Of a stretch of 64,000 bases of DNA, positions 44,501 to 57,279 are shown piece by piece. The first letter of the stretch is position 1. Every line of letters starts with the position of its first letter. Source of the stretch: Maylandia zebra (lineage: Eukaryota; Chordata; Actinopteri; Cichliformes; Cichlidae). The notes below the pieces were generated by a model. The model was given only the letters and a program-made list of their open reading frames with translations. It did no database searches and was not told where the DNA came from. The DNA lies in contig NC_135170.1 of the NCBI RefSeq assembly GCF_041146795.1, forward strand, positions 10,350,033 through 10,414,032, given 5' to 3'. The position numbers and the translations under genes are program-made.

Positions 44501-47500
44501 AAGGACAGAATGCAGGATCTCATTGACATCGGCTACGGCTACGATGAAACCGATCCCTTCATTGACAATTCAGAAGCTGTGAGTTTATTCTTTTAAAAAA
44601 ATTAATCTTCTTTATTGGCGTTCATCAGAATAGGTTACGTTTCAGGTCTCTTTGCCAAAGATTAAAATAAGTAACGACCTTATTTGTAATGAAAGTAAAA
44701 AATAAGTGTAGTAAAAAGATGATAAACATTCATGTTGTATTAAAATAATAATGAGAAATTACAGTAACTTTAATATAAAGTCATGGTTCTTTGCTTTGCT
44801 TCATTTCCTTTTGTCAGTGGATGCTTTTGATCTGCAGTAGAAACAGAAGAATAAAAGAAACTGGATAAGAGGGAAAACATTAAACAAATAAATATATAAG
44901 CTTTAATACTGAGAATAATATTAGTAAAGTTTAGTATTATTATGTGTAGTCGTTTGGAAGACTGACCGTGGGAAGAAGACTGTTGCATCATAAGAAAACA
45001 AGCAGTTAATTGTAATTCTACCCCGTCCTCAGTATGATGAGCTGGTACCGGCCTCTCTCACCACTAAACATGGAGGCTTTTACATCAACACGGGCACTCT
45101 GCAGTTCAGAGCTGCGTCTGACTCTGAGGGAGAAAACGCGGCTGGAAACGATAATCATTTCAAGGTAGGTGCTTGGTTCTCTGTGCACTCTGTATATGAA
45201 CAAATAGTTAAAAAGAAAAGCTGTTGCTTTGCTCCTTGTATTATTCTGTGCCTTTTTTCACCTTTTGTGTCTTATCTGCAGAAGATGAAAGACGGTGAAG
45301 AGCGAGTGATTAAAAAGCGACGGAAAAAGCAAGATGGTGGAATTTTGGAGGAAAAGAAACCCCGAAAAAACAAAGTACCAAAGTCTGGGTGAGGTTTTGA
45401 CCTGTAATCCTGTATTATAGTTATTTCAGTAAGTAGCTAATTCGTTCCTTAGATAAATTAACATGAGGTGTTCGTTTAAGAATAAGCATTGCTCCTCGTT
45501 GTGCCCGTCCCATCAGACAAATAAAGGAATATCTACATTATTCATTTATTTAAAAATAGTTCAACACTACTTTTTGGCTTTTACATGGGACTTGAACTTT
45601 AATTTCTGAGGTGAAAGTCCTCTATATAATTTATTTTACCACTAGTTTTTCCCCAGAAGGCATAAGCAGTACTTGGCCTAAACTTCTTTGTAGTACTTGT
45701 GTGTTCTGGTCTGTTATTGGCTGAAAGGAGGGTAGGAGGCTAGTTCCGTTTTATGCCACTTTAATTACAATATACTAAACGGTTAGTAAGAATTTGTTGT
45801 CCAGTGATGTCAGTGAAACACTGCTGTAACCACAGACCTTATCCCAACGCTGTGCCTTAAACGTCTTTATTCTCTGTGCTTCTTTGGTCTCGGCAGCGTT
45901 TTAGCTTTAAACCGGCCAGAAAAGAAGAAGAGGAAGAAGCTGATGAAGGATTCCCTGCACCTGGCCAACATGCTGCGACGCTTCACCAGGGAAAAGGAGG
46001 AGATGCGCAAGAAGAACATGGCCGCCGCCGGTCTGCCGCGACCTAGCCCCAAAGTGCCGAACACCAACAGTGCGCTCCTGAACACCCATCCCAAGGCCGC
46101 TGGCAGCAACGAGTGCAACATGGCCGACCTTTCCGCAGACCCTGCTGTGATGTCGCTGCTCGGCTCGGCCAACAACGACTTACTGCAGGACATGATGGGT
46201 GACCTGGACTTTGGGATGCTGGACTCGCCTCAGCCTTCCAGCCCGGCTCAGGGGGAGAACGGCTCCTTTGGGATGGGACACAAAATGGGAGGTAGCCGGG
46301 CGGTGCAGAGCAGTGTGATTACCCCTCCTCCTCTGCCCTGCGGACTTCCAGACCCACTCGCGAAACGCATTGAAGACCTGAGGGCGGTATGAGCCTTCTA
46401 CCAGCTCATATTTATTTTTTTTTATTAAATAATTGTTAGTAAGAGTGTAAATTAAATGTGAAGTAGACTGCCTACATAACCAGTCCTATTCACTGCTGCG
46501 ATGTCTGTTTGTCACAGGCGTCCCGTCTGTTTGATGAAGAGGGCAGAAAGAAATTCTTCACACTGGACATGAATAACATCCTACTGGAGTGAGTACATTC
46601 CTTCATTTTGAATTAGTGCGGATTAATTTGTATAAAATCAATTAAATGTAAATTTGTGTTTGTTTCTGTGTGTGTCAGCATCGAGCTGCAGGTTCAGGAG
46701 CAGCCCACAGAGGTGCGTTCAGCTGTCTACTCTCACCTGGAGGCCTTTGTGCCCTGCAATAAAGATGCTCTGCTCAAACGACTGAAGAAGCTCAGCCTCA
46801 ACATACAGGTGTGTGGCAGCAAGTGTTCTTACTGTTAGAATGAGTTTTGGTAAAACGGGATCCCAAGAGGTCTACGATTTGCATTTGACATCACTTAAAG
46901 GTCCCATGTCCTTCCACTTAGTGAAGATGCTATGAGCACCATTTCTACCAGTCTCAGTGTCTGTGGCTTTAAGTCAGACTGGAACAGCTGCTGCACGTTC
47001 TTCTTTCAGGAAAACACTTCTATGAGTGACTGGTTCTGCCTAAGGTGTCTTCCTGTTAAAAGGGAGTTTTTCCTCCCCAGTGTTGACAACTGCTTAATCA
47101 TTCATTCACAAAGACAGATTTAGTGTGAATTTGGCTGTATCAAAATGCAACAGCAGCAAATGGAGCAAAAAGCTAAGTGAGTTTAACTCTACTGAAGCCC
47201 AAACGCAGAGTAACACACCCAGTACTACTCATTTTGTTCTAAATCAGCTCTTAGGTTTTCCTCAGTTCATGGATGTCCCTCAGAATAACATTCTGCCCAG
47301 AGCTCTGACCTGTGTGCATGCGATTAAAGCATTACATTACCTTACCTTACGTTAGTGACATTAACCCTGCTAGATGCTAACACGGTGGTCCCATCTAAAA
47401 CTTTTTATAAGAGAGCCGCTTCAGTTCATTCACAAAGAGCAGACCGACAGCAGCTTAAGGCCCTGACTTGTTTTTTGTTGGCCAGAATATGTTTTGCTGT

Positions 47501-50500
47501 TGATCTCCACAGCAGTACATTTAGCATCTGTGTTGCTATGATGCTCTCCTCAGCACACTCAGCAAACATGCCCATATGCACCCACAATGGATAGCTGTGG
47601 GTGAACTGCGGGTCTGTGTAGGCAGTGCAAACCCACACTTATCCCCCGCTTGGGTGTTCACGCAGGACTGACAACAGTCGCAAAAAATGGGCTAAACCTG
47701 TTATGAGGCAACTGCTGCATTTGTGCAAAAGCTGTTGTTTTTGTGTCTGTGTGTCCATTATTCATTTCTGTATTGTCCTTATGAGTGTTGATTTCTCTCG
47801 TTGTCCAGGATGACCGACTACGAACGCCCCTGCTGAAGCTGAAGTTGGCGGTGTGCAGTGTGATGCCAGAGCAGATCGCTCGATACAACATGGACTGCAT
47901 TGCCAAAGTTGCAAAGTAAGGACTCGCTCTGGGCTCTTACTCTGAGCTCACATATCTTTTTTCCTTAATCTAAAATGTTTGTTTCTTTGCTCGCAGGCAG
48001 CAGTCTGAGGAGGGAGAGAAAAATGGCTCGGAGGATGACGATGAGGAGAAGCCGGGGAAGAGGGTGATAGGGCCTCGGAAGAAGTTTGTGTGGGATGACA
48101 GACTCAGGTCAGTTTCCTCTCTGTGCTCACAGGATCCATCCTTTCCACTCTACTTGTTTTCTTTATTCAGCAGTTCAGTGCATTCTGGTAGCTCTGAGTG
48201 GCATAAAGCTGAGATCTAGGGCGCTTTATCCATATCGAGAGCATCTGCTGTGATCCCACGCCTCTGGAAACTCTAGGACACAAAAAACAGCCATCATTGA
48301 TCATATATCAAGACACATCTGGTAGTGCTGGGTGTGTGAATACATTGCAGTACATGCAAAAAATCTTTTATTTAATTTTAACAAAAATTGCTGTAAAATG
48401 AACATGATGTGGCTTTTCATTTTAAAAGATCCTCCCCAGTTTTTACCCATCAGCCTTTTATGGTATATTGTAATGTCGTCACCTTGCCAGGTGGGTGGGT
48501 GATGTGGACTTCAAGGTTTGTGAATATGTTAACTTGAGAACTAAGCAACGTAGGAATTTCAAATTCATAGTATAGGTGTATTTACTAATAATCTCAGACG
48601 AGTTAGAATCTCAGCGACCTCAACCTCAAGATCAGAGGTCAACTTAATGCTGTTTGCCTTCCAGGTCACTGCTGTGTAACTTGGTGCGGGTGAAGCTAAC
48701 CTGCTACGAGCGTGAAGGCAAGAACACGCTGTCTCTGGAAGACTACCTCAAAGCCTTCATGGAGACTGAAGTCAAACCCCTCTGGCCTAAGGGGTGGATG
48801 CAGGCCAGGTGTGTGACAGCAGCTAATGCGATTTCTGTGGTTGTCCAGTGATTATAATAGCGGCTATCTTTCTCGTATGTTTTCAATCATGGCTTAAATA
48901 GAATGGTAATGAAGAAGTAATTCCCTAATATTAGTGCTTGTTGTATTCATATTTCTGTATTTCCCCATCTGCAGGATGCTGTTCAAAGAAAGCATCATGG
49001 CTCACGGTCATCTCACTGGCTACACGTACGTTTTTCACCTTACTATTAACCTATTTTCTCATCACTGATTTGTTCTAATAACTCATTCAATTTTATTTTG
49101 TTCCAGAGCAAAGAAGAAGATGCTCCCTGTTCCCAAAGCCAAGCCAAAGGTTAGTTGAACTTTCAAGTTAATCTGCAATCCATCTGTCAGCAGAGTGACT
49201 TTGTAATGGAAGGGCTCTTGATATAGAAGGGATGACTGCTACACATTTTACACTTGCCCACTTTGATCTAAAGTGGGCTGGACCAGTGAAACACTCGTTT
49301 TTGTCAGTGTAAAGAACTTTAGTGACTAATATAACTCTCTGAGATAACTTAAAATGAGAAAAAGAAGCATAGTTTCAACCATACTTCTTAGTTTTTCTAC
49401 ATCATAAAGAAATGCAGCTATGGGAAACCAAAGAAATCTGTCGGCACGACTCTTTGGACCTAATTTGTATGAAATAAATGTAAAATTACAAAAAGGGTTC
49501 TGGTAGTGCACTACCCAGACTGTCCTGCTATTCCTAATTACTTTGGTGTAGCATGAATAGCCATGGGGGAGGTTTTTATCAACAGGAAAAACTGTAAAAC
49601 TTATTCAAATATAGTTAAATGTCGGCATGCCCTGCTGTGTCAAGTGCACCAGATTTGAATCTTTGCTGGGTCAGCTCTGGCCATTATGTTTGACACCTCT
49701 TCTTCTTTTGTTTTTGTTTTTGTTTTTTAAAGGTTTAGATTCTAAATGTGTTCTCATTAGAAACTGTACAGCAGCTGGAAGTTGGAGCAGAAACTCTGGA
49801 CAGTAAATTGTGAAAAACACAAGTTATGCAAATGATCTATTCAAAGTGAAACTTTGTCAATAAGGTTAAAGTTCTCTCACGGTGCTCGGCTAACGTTATC
49901 TCATGATGCGTGAAATGAGCCCTCTTGTATTTTAATGTGTTTGATAAAATATCAATATTTGGGTTTGTGTATTGATACAGTATCGCCATGCAGAATATTG
50001 TGATACTGTTGTTGTGTTTCACCTGCTACTCCTAGTATATGAATGATGATTTCAGATTAACTTGAAGAAACATGGCGGTGCTCTTAAATGTCGCTAAAAG
50101 TATATTTGTGTCCTCTGTATTTTCCAGGAGGCTGTGTGGGTTCGTCACACCACACCCTCAGCAGGTGCCACTCCCTCCCCTGCTGCCCAGGTCGCCACGC
50201 GTCCGACTCAGTCACCGTCTGAGCCCATATGTCTCGATTCCCTCGATGAGGCTCCCTCTCTGGACTCCATCTCTCAGGCCTTGGCCATCCTTGGCAATGC
50301 AGCTAAGGGCCTGGCCCAGGGGGACAGCCCCCCGTCCCCAGATAAACCCAAGACTGTCACCACCCCCTCCGGCCTCCACACCTCACCGGTCATCCTGCAG
50401 CAGAAAAAGAACTCTGTCAGCACTCCCAATAGCTCCAAAGCACCTCACTACATCTCTACCTCTTCGTCATCCTCCACCTCTTTGTCTCGGTCTCCCTCCG

Positions 50501-53500
50501 TCACGTCCTCTCCTCTGCCCTTGGTCAGGGTGGATGGCATAGGGGTTGTTAAGGGCACTGCGCAGGCGCACAGACATTTACTTTTAAACACGCAGAGACC
50601 TTTGAGTGTGGGTGTGACTAAAGCCAACATGCCTGCCTCAGTGTCTCCACCTAAACCACGTCCACCGCCCACTGCGTCTCCACTAGTGGCACCAGGATCA
50701 AAGACCGGGGTCTCCACTGCCCCTTCTGGGCTCCTCAAAGGCAGCAATAATAACAAAGTCAACAGTGTTGACACTCTGATCATCACATCACCTCGGCTAC
50801 ACACCCTCTCATCGCCCTCAGTCACAGTCCAGAAAACATTTCAGACACCTCACCTGCCCCAGACTCCCCAGAGTAAATCCTCCTCCTCCCTCTCGCAAAC
50901 ACTCCCCAGCGTACAAGCACAGCCACAACCACAGTCTAACTTCATCACCCCTATGCACGCCACTCTCACCAAGTCCACCCACAGCAGCATCCCACCCATC
51001 GTCAAACTCACTCCCCGCACACCCAACCCCATCGTCACCGTTGCCACCTCATCCTCAGCTTCCATTTCTCAAAGTCCCAGGTCTCAGGCAACCCCGTCCC
51101 TACACCAGTACCCTAACAAAAGCCCAGCAGGTTTCCGCCCGCCGTTCTCAGGTGCCCAAGGAGGAGTGAACAAGCCGGGGCAAGGCAGTTACACTCCTCC
51201 AGGCAGCCAGAAGACCCCCAACAGCAACAGCAGCACCAACACCAGCCTTATTAACACCTCATCCATAAGCAAGCATTCAGGATCCAGTGCCTCCCCCACG
51301 ACAGCCTCTGCCAATCAAGGTCAGCGCCAGAGGTCTGGGGGCGGGACACCTCAGGGCGCCAAGCCAGTCACATCTGTCCCAATGTCATCCGTCTCTTCTC
51401 AGCTGCCACAGGTTTGTAGTGCCAGTATGGCTAGATAAGGAAACATGTAGGATGTACATCTGGAAAGTGTTCACAGTGCTTCACATGCCTTATTCGAAAA
51501 TGGATTAGTTTCATATTTTACCTCTGCATACAGTACAGCATAATGACAAGCAGCAATTATAGCCTCAAGTCTTTTTGAGAATGACGCTGCAAGCTTGGCA
51601 CACCTATTGTGGGGCAGTTTCTTATTATCCTTCTTTGCAGAACCTCTCAAGTGTCTTCAGATTAAATAGCTGTGCAGCGACGCTCATCTTCAGATCCAGA
51701 GATGTTCAGTCATGTTCAAGTTTGGGCCACTCAAGAACACACAGAGTGATCTTGAAACCCCTCTTTGTTATTTTGGCTGAGTGCGTGGTTTCCTCCAGAC
51801 ATGATGCTTCAGACCAAAGTGTTAAATCTTTGTTTCATGAGACCAGAGAATTTTGTTCCTCGTGGTCTGAGACTCTTTAACTGGCTTTTGGCAAACATCA
51901 TGTGCCTTTAACTGATTCAGTTGATTGTTGTAATGATGCAGAAATGGTTGTCCTTCTGGAAGTTTCTTCTTCTGCTACAGAGCAATGCTAGAGCTCAGTC
52001 ACCATTGGGTTCTTGGTCGCATTACTGACTAAGGTCCTTCTACCCCGATTCCTCAGATTCCATTTACAGATGATGTAGGCCACTGTGCTCATTGAGACCT
52101 TCAATGCTGTAGACATTTTATCTGTACCCTTCCCCAGATCTGTGCCTCGATGTAATCCTGTCTCAGAGGAATTCATGAGAACGAAGCGATGCAGGAATTT
52201 CAAATCGATACCATAGGTGTATCTGCTAAAAGAATCTTAAGTGGCTTCGACCTAAAGGTCAAGTTTTCTGAAAATCTTGTGAATGTCACTTAGGATTTTC
52301 AAATGGATACGACAGATGTTTCTACTAAAGTCTCAGTGACCTCGACCTAAAGGTCAGAGGTCAAGTTTTCCTGACAAGCTTGTGAACGCAATAACTTGAG
52401 AACAAGGCGAGGTAGGATTTTGAAATTGATACCATATGTATCTACCAGCAGGCTGAGGGGTACCACTGGCTACTACCAGCATTTTTTCACTTGTCATTAT
52501 GTGAAGAATTTTAAGGTGAAAAAATGATTTAATCATTTTGGAATAAGGCTGTAACATGAGACAATGTGGACCAAGTGAAGCTCTGTGAATACTGTGTGGA
52601 TACACTGTCTGCAGCACATGTACACAGGTGGATTTTTCAACCCTGAATCTGTTGAATGAAACCACTTTCTTCCTGTTGTTAAACACTCCTAACCTGTTTT
52701 TTTGCTCAGGTCTCCGCGGCAGGAAGCAGCAATCTGCTCAGCTCAGCCTCGTCTCTTCCGCTCGGTTTTGGGATGCTGGGGGGGCTGGTGCCTGTGTCCC
52801 TGCCCTTCCAGTTCCCTTCACTGTTAAACCTGCCTTCGCTGGGTGCAGCAGGCTCCAACACGGCACCCAGCAGCTCTGCAGCCAGTAGCAACCCACCGTT
52901 CTCCACCCTGACCCAGAGTGAGTGATGCACACAGGTCACAAGCGCTCATTGTACTGGGGGGGGGGGGGGGGCTTAGATTATGCACCAGGTGCAACTCTGA
53001 CATTGATGGCAGCTGCAGATTTAACTAAGAGCATTGCTTTCTTTACAATATGACATCATGAAAGCACTGTGTATGTGTGAGGCTGTTGGGGTGTGTGTCT
53101 GCTTTTGTGTGGGTGTTTCCTGTGTAGGGCTTTTTTTTGTGTTGTAGTGCGTTCTCATTTATCACCATGTTTTGTGTCTAAATGTAAGCTTTGTAATTAA
53201 TGTAAGACATTGCATTTTTGTTTGCTCCCCCATCAATTCTGTATTACATCATGCTTCCTCTCCTATCTCACATTTGGCCTCACACTTCTGCCTTTATCCC
53301 CTCCTTTCTCCTCCTGCTCCTTCCTCTCACACGTCTCTCCTCTGACCTCCCCGTTCCGTTGGTACTTGTTCCTCCCATCTTCTCCCTCTTTGTTTCTTGT
53401 CGCCCTGTCCTGTCTCCTCAGATCTGTATAAGAGCCTCCAGTCAGGGTCTCAGGTTGCTCTGCCTCCTCACTTGCAGCTCGCTTTCTCAGGTAAAATCTG

Positions 53501-53792
53501 ACCCTCGCTCCCTCCACCTCAAAAGCCTGCTCCTTTGCTCTTCTGCTTTTCCTTTCAAGTGTCTGATGTTCTCTGTCTCAGGTTGTCCCCCCCTCCTCCT
53601 CTTTTTATTTATTTATTTTCTGTCCGGTCCTGTTCTCATCTGTTGGTGGCAGCATGCCTTACTTTAAAAAAAAACAATTTTTTTCCCCCTTCCCTCTTTG
53701 TAATGTTTTTGTTGAGATTTCAAACACTGTGCTGTTCCCGTCTAGATGTCAGTCAAAGCCAGGGAGGTGATGCTAAGAGGAAGACTCTATGA
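41581..53792 (+). CDS. ubn2: Ubinuclein-2, subunit of the HIRA H3.3 chaperone complex
   Basis: Nuclear partner of HIRA, CABIN1 and ASF1a in replication-independent deposition of histone H3.3. Seventeen exons (41581-41892, 42441-42569, 44477-44578, 45033-45164, 45282-45388, 45897-46386, 46518-46588, 46679-46808, 47809-47915, 47997-48107, 48665-48808, 48975-49025, 49107-49149, 50128-51411, 52710-52917, 53422-53490, 53746-53792) join in frame to 1178 residues. The Hpc2-related domain, which binds H3.3, is clear at about residues 155-200: [19 protein letters not shown], then [20 protein letters not shown]. The conserved middle domain ([20 protein letters not shown] to MPEQIARY) is at about 418-520, followed by [10 protein letters not shown] and [14 protein letters not shown] single 1284-base exon encodes a Ser/Thr/Pro-rich, probably disordered region. 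[16 protein letters not shown] near the C terminus and the [17 protein letters not shown] wording favour UBN2 over UBN1. Confidence 0.93.
42570..44054 (+). other. First part of ubn2 intron 2
   Basis: AT-rich intron sequence with poly-T tracts. Nothing coding or recognisable as a repeat up to the Penelope-like fragment. Confidence 0.5.
44055..44200. mobile_element. Penelope-like retroelement fragment, inverted arrangement
   Basis: The block GTGGGAGAAACGTTTCGTCA to CTTCTTCAGTCTGAG and the block ACTTTTGGAGATTTACTTAC match teleost sequence I associate with the 3' end of Penelope-like elements. The two blocks lie head to head: 44063-44081 and 44152-44170 form 19-base arms with one mismatch. It is a short, old fragment in the second ubn2 intron, without coding sequence. 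Confidence 0.4.
47000..47120 (+). repeat. Dispersed teleost repeat in ubn2 intron
   Basis: The run TGTTAAAAGGGAGTTTTTCC with flanking GGTTCTGCCTAAGGTGTCTT (47030-47080) is a piece of a repeat common in teleost genomes. No ends or coding sequence were identified. Confidence 0.4.
48517..48642 (+). repeat. Copy of an AGGTCA-bearing dispersed repeat (ubn2 intron)
   Basis: AACTTGAGAACTAAGCAACG, then a TAGGAATTTCAAATT box, then TCTCAGCGACCTCAACCTCA and AGATCAGAGGTCA (48629-48641). The same ordered blocks occur several times at 52178-52475. Confidence 0.7.
51494..52170 (-). mobile_element. Old Tc1-like transposon remnant
   Basis: Read on the minus strand, the ordered blocks match a Tc1-like transposon widespread in fish: AGATCTGGGGAAGGGTACAG near 52140, CTCAGACCACGAGGAACAAA near 51870, GTTTCATTCTGGAGG-like sequence near 51790, AGTGGCCCAAACTTGAACAT near 51730, and AAGCTTGCAGCGTCATTCTC with AAAAAGACTTGAGG near 51570-51595. 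It is degraded throughout with no usable frame. It occupies the large ubn2 intron 51412-52709. Confidence 0.65.
52178..52475 (+). repeat. Tandem-like array of AGGTCA-bearing repeat (ubn2 intron)
   Basis: Three imperfect copies of a unit of roughly 100-120 bases, each with TAGGATTTTCAAAT-like, ATACC, GTATCTACTA-like and GACCTAAAGGTCA-like blocks; the copies start near 52190, 52288 and 52410. The middle copy contains AGGTCAGAGGTCA (52351-52363). The left edge abuts the Tc1-like remnant. Confidence 0.75.
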
Positions 53793-54340
53793 TCCAGCGG
53801 ACCCAGCTGATGCAGTCCAATTAAACGAGGAAACGTTGGGACAGCCGGGACGCACAGACCGCACATAACAGGGGTCTGAATTACAGACTTTTGCTTTTAA
53901 GATCAGCTCAACTATCCACAACTACCAGTTAAAAATAACCTTTTTAAAACAATGACAACTTTTAAATCTTTGAGCTGTTAAATAAAATGGCAAATGCAGT
54001 TTGCCAATGTTTACACAATAGACCTATATCACTGTGGACAGGGAGGAATGAATGAATGGGATTTATAGTTGATTGAGGTGTGTGTGTGTGCGCTTGCTGG
54101 GACTGTGTGCCTTTTGTATGGCTCCCTTTCTGATGCATGGTCAGTGTGTCTACTTGGTGCTGTTTTTATCATAATGTAATTATCACTGATACCTGTAAGA
54201 AATGTAAACAAATTGTTGAATTTGAGCTTTTTTTTTTTTTTTAAGAGAGAGCTGTACATGTTTTAATTGTACTTGAATTCCTGGATAAATTTGTTCCTGT
54301 ATAGAACTCAAACTGACTTTTAATTAAAATCTTTCTCTTC
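53793..54340 (+). other. ubn2: ubn2 3' untranslated region
   Basis: Non-coding sequence after the stop codon. Candidate poly(A) signals are AATAAA at 53981-53986 and ATTAAA at 54323-54328. The convergent gene trir ends at 55880. Confidence 0.55.
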
Positions 54341-54404
54341 AAATGAATCATTCAAGCTGCATTATGAAAGTCAAATGAAGCTGAAGCTTCTATATCATGT
54401 TGAC

Positions 54405-54660
54405 CCCTGGACCATAGACTGTATATAAAAGCTGGACATAAAACAGCATTTTTGGCCATTACTATCTTGGTGTTCAGCTGTGACAAATGAGAGGTGGATC
54501 TGACTGGAAGCTGAAGACAATGCAGACTTGTGCAGAGTCAGCGTACCTACTTTATCCACTGCTCTGGCTTTAATGGGGACCATCCTTTGTGAAATAAACA
54601 TGTTTTATGCTGTATGACTGAAGTAGAGAGTGAGCCCATACACTATTCGAAGTGTTTGCA
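54405..54660. repeat. Possible dispersed repeat
   Basis: Begins with ACCATAGACTGTATATAAAA, a phrase seen in many teleost repeat copies. Ends and family are not established. Confidence 0.3.
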
Positions 54661-55879
54661 GACATCATTAGAATTGATTTTGTTTTCCCAGATCTAACTC
54701 TCTGTTAGCATCATTAGCTATTTTTATTGCCTCCAATAGAATGATTAATGTGGCGTCTCTCCCAGGTTTAATGTCCAGACATCCACAGATTAGGTTTGAA
54801 TGTGAGATGGCTAGGAAACAAATTATATACTGTGCAGTGACTGGAGTTATCTTAAAAATAAAATAAAACACATCTGTAATTTTGGGCATAAAGAAAAAAG
54901 TAAATAGTGATGTCTGGAAGGGTTAGGGAAATTGGTCCAATTGAGATACAATTAGTAGAGAGAACATGTTGGATGAAAGTACATATTGTGGCAAAGACAA
55001 AGGTCATTTAGCAAAAAGATGATACCAAAAACAAACTTCAGTCAAAACAATGCCTGAGATAACCCCACCCAATTGAAATTACAAGGCTAGCCATTCGTAT
55101 ATTGCTACACAATTTGGATTATCTAATAAAAGAATAGAATTTTAAAAAAAGGCCTGATCTTAAGCCTTGTGTTCTGCAGTCTTACTCAGCACAGGAGTGT
55201 CTGGAACACAGGACTTTTATCAAACTCTGTTTAAACACTTGCTACATGATTATGGCTAATAATATGGCAAAATACTACAACATGGTAAAAAGGCAAGAGC
55301 CCAGAAACTGTGTCCCTGGATCCTTAACAAGCAAATACAATCAGACCTGATTTTGTAAGCAGAGTCAAGAAAGAATGCAGGCTTAAAACATTTCAACATT
55401 GCCTTCTCTTTTCAGACCTGCAAACAACAGCCATCTTTTACATACAGTCTCTGCTCCTCAGATGCCTTTACAGTGGTATTTATGAGAATGTCGAAACACA
55501 ACATGACACAATTATAGGCAGTGTAGATTTAATTGAACCCTTGATTTAGCTATTAAATCAACTTAGTCCTTAATGAAACCCCAAATAAACCAGACATGAA
55601 AAATGTAAAAGGTCCTCAATAATAAATGTTCAAGTGTCTGAAATATTTTTTGACATCAACTCAAATGAACAGAGTCCAACAAGTAACAAGCAAGACAAAA
55701 ACAATTAAAAAAAAAACAAAAAAAGGGGGTGGGTAAATCTAAGCAGTTTGTGAATGATGTAAAAATGAAGGGCAACTCGAACTGATAGTACAGGAGGCGA
55801 GGATTGGCAGGCCCTCGTTGAGGTTGTCCCAGGTAGTTGCCCCCCACCAGCAAAGCACTTCATTTCCACCTCCTGGAGC
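54661..55879. other. Intergenic DNA between ubn2 and trir, includes trir 3'UTR
   Basis: AT-rich non-coding sequence. The part nearest 55879 must hold the trir 3' untranslated region, but I saw no convincing poly(A) signal on the minus strand. No other gene or repeat recognised. Confidence 0.45.
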
Positions 55880-56802
55880 CTACTTGACCAGAGGCCTGGT
55901 TTTGTCGTCGTCGCCACACTGGTGGGCTTTGTACTTTTTCACCTCAGCCATGTACTTAGACCAAGCATCGCTCTTGCCTGGCTCAGCCTGCAGGGGAGGA
56001 GGCAGAGGTTATCACCTGTGGGAACAACACAATCAATATTGCCACCTTCCATCCCACTTACTTCTGTGTCTTGTTTCTGCTTCTTCGCAACAATGCCGGT
56101 CTTTAGGAACACACCGCCTCGGCGCTTCCCCACCTGGGTTAGGGGATAGAAGACTGAAACCGTTATACGAGCTCTTGCACGTGGACTGCCAATGAAGGAG
56201 ACTACACCAGAGCAGAAGGTCTACACTTGTCTCGCGCCACCAGCGAAACCATCAGTGAGGATCATCCCTACACTTTACTAAGCTATTGTTTGTTTTACAC
56301 CATCACTGTGGGTGATTTTACTGAAATATCTCAGGGATAATACAATCACCGGCATATGTATGAAACACTCATAAAAATGACATGTCAGCCATCAGAGTAC
56401 TAACTATGGTGCCAGTAAGCCTGCTGTATCAGTGCATAGTGCTTCACTTTGGCTGTGAGTGGAACTACTGCTCTCTCATCTTACAACTGCTAAACCCCTT
56501 ACAAAGCTCGTCACGGGTGGGGCCTTCTTTTCCACTGGTGTCTGTCCTTGCTCGGTGGCTCTGGCATCTCCACCTGTTTGCTGCATCTCCTTTTTCCTCC
56601 TCTCATCTTCCATCTTCTTCTTGAACAGCTCCATGAAGCTGCCGTCGTTAGCGAACACGTTGCCCCCAGGCATCAGGGGTTTGCTCGATGGCTGTGCGGG
56701 GCTGCTCGAGGGGGACGCGGGGCTCCCGCAGCTGGACTCCTCGCTGCTGCCGCCACCGCCGCCGCTCGTTTGAGGTTTGTCGTGTGCGCGTTTTGGATCC
56801 AT
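55880..56802 (-). CDS. trir: TRIR (C19orf43 family), telomerase RNA-interacting RNase
   Basis: Small nuclear protein; the human member was reported as an exoribonuclease associated with telomerase RNA. Three coding exons on the minus strand (56802-56503, 56133-56062, 55987-55880) join in frame to 159 residues, close to the human length. The N-terminal 60 residues are Gly/Ser/Pro-rich low complexity. The conserved core NVFANDGSFMELFKKKMEDE is followed by VGKRRGGVFLKTGIVAKKQK and the invariant C terminus KYMAEVKKYKAHQCGDDDKTRPLVK, which agrees with human almost residue for residue (shown in part). The start codon lies five bases after a CCCAG acceptor, so an untranslated first exon is expected near 57300. 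It is convergent with ubn2 and lies just downstream of hook2 in the same orientation; human TRIR and HOOK2 are also close on 19p13. Confidence 0.93.
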
Positions 56803-57279
56803 AGTTCCTGGGCAAGCAGACACAGTCTGTTGTGTGTTAGCTGTGTAACACGTATGGCTTTGTTGTGTGGTTGGCCTTAGCGGAGAGCACTGCCAGCACG
56901 CCTCAACCGCAGTGCAATACGAAAACCTAAAGTCTATTTAAAAATAGATCAGCTGCACAGTCCAGTGTGGGGATATGGTCTTTGAAAAATAAGGCGAAGT
57001 GTAAAAAAAAAAAAAGCCAAAAGGCTTTAAAAATGTCAGCCCTCCCTCTAGCACACAATCCCCGGGCCCCGACAAAAACAAAAGCAGGCGCTGGTTTAGC
57101 TGCTAACGCGGCTAACAGCTAATGCCCGGTTCGGTAAGACCACTGCAGACGAACAAACTCAACTACAGCCTCCCAGTTCATGTGCGGAACCTATTAAGGT
57201 ATAAGCATACCGCTGCGGCTCACCTAAAGGTTCAAACACCTGCGACAAAGACAAGAAGGGTCAAAATTTGTTCTCGCAG

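Noticed and set aside
50072-50542. 156-codon plus-strand frame overlapping the large ubn2 exon
   Set aside because: It is the shifted frame of a Ser/Pro-rich coding exon; the in-frame Ubn2 reading explains the sequence.
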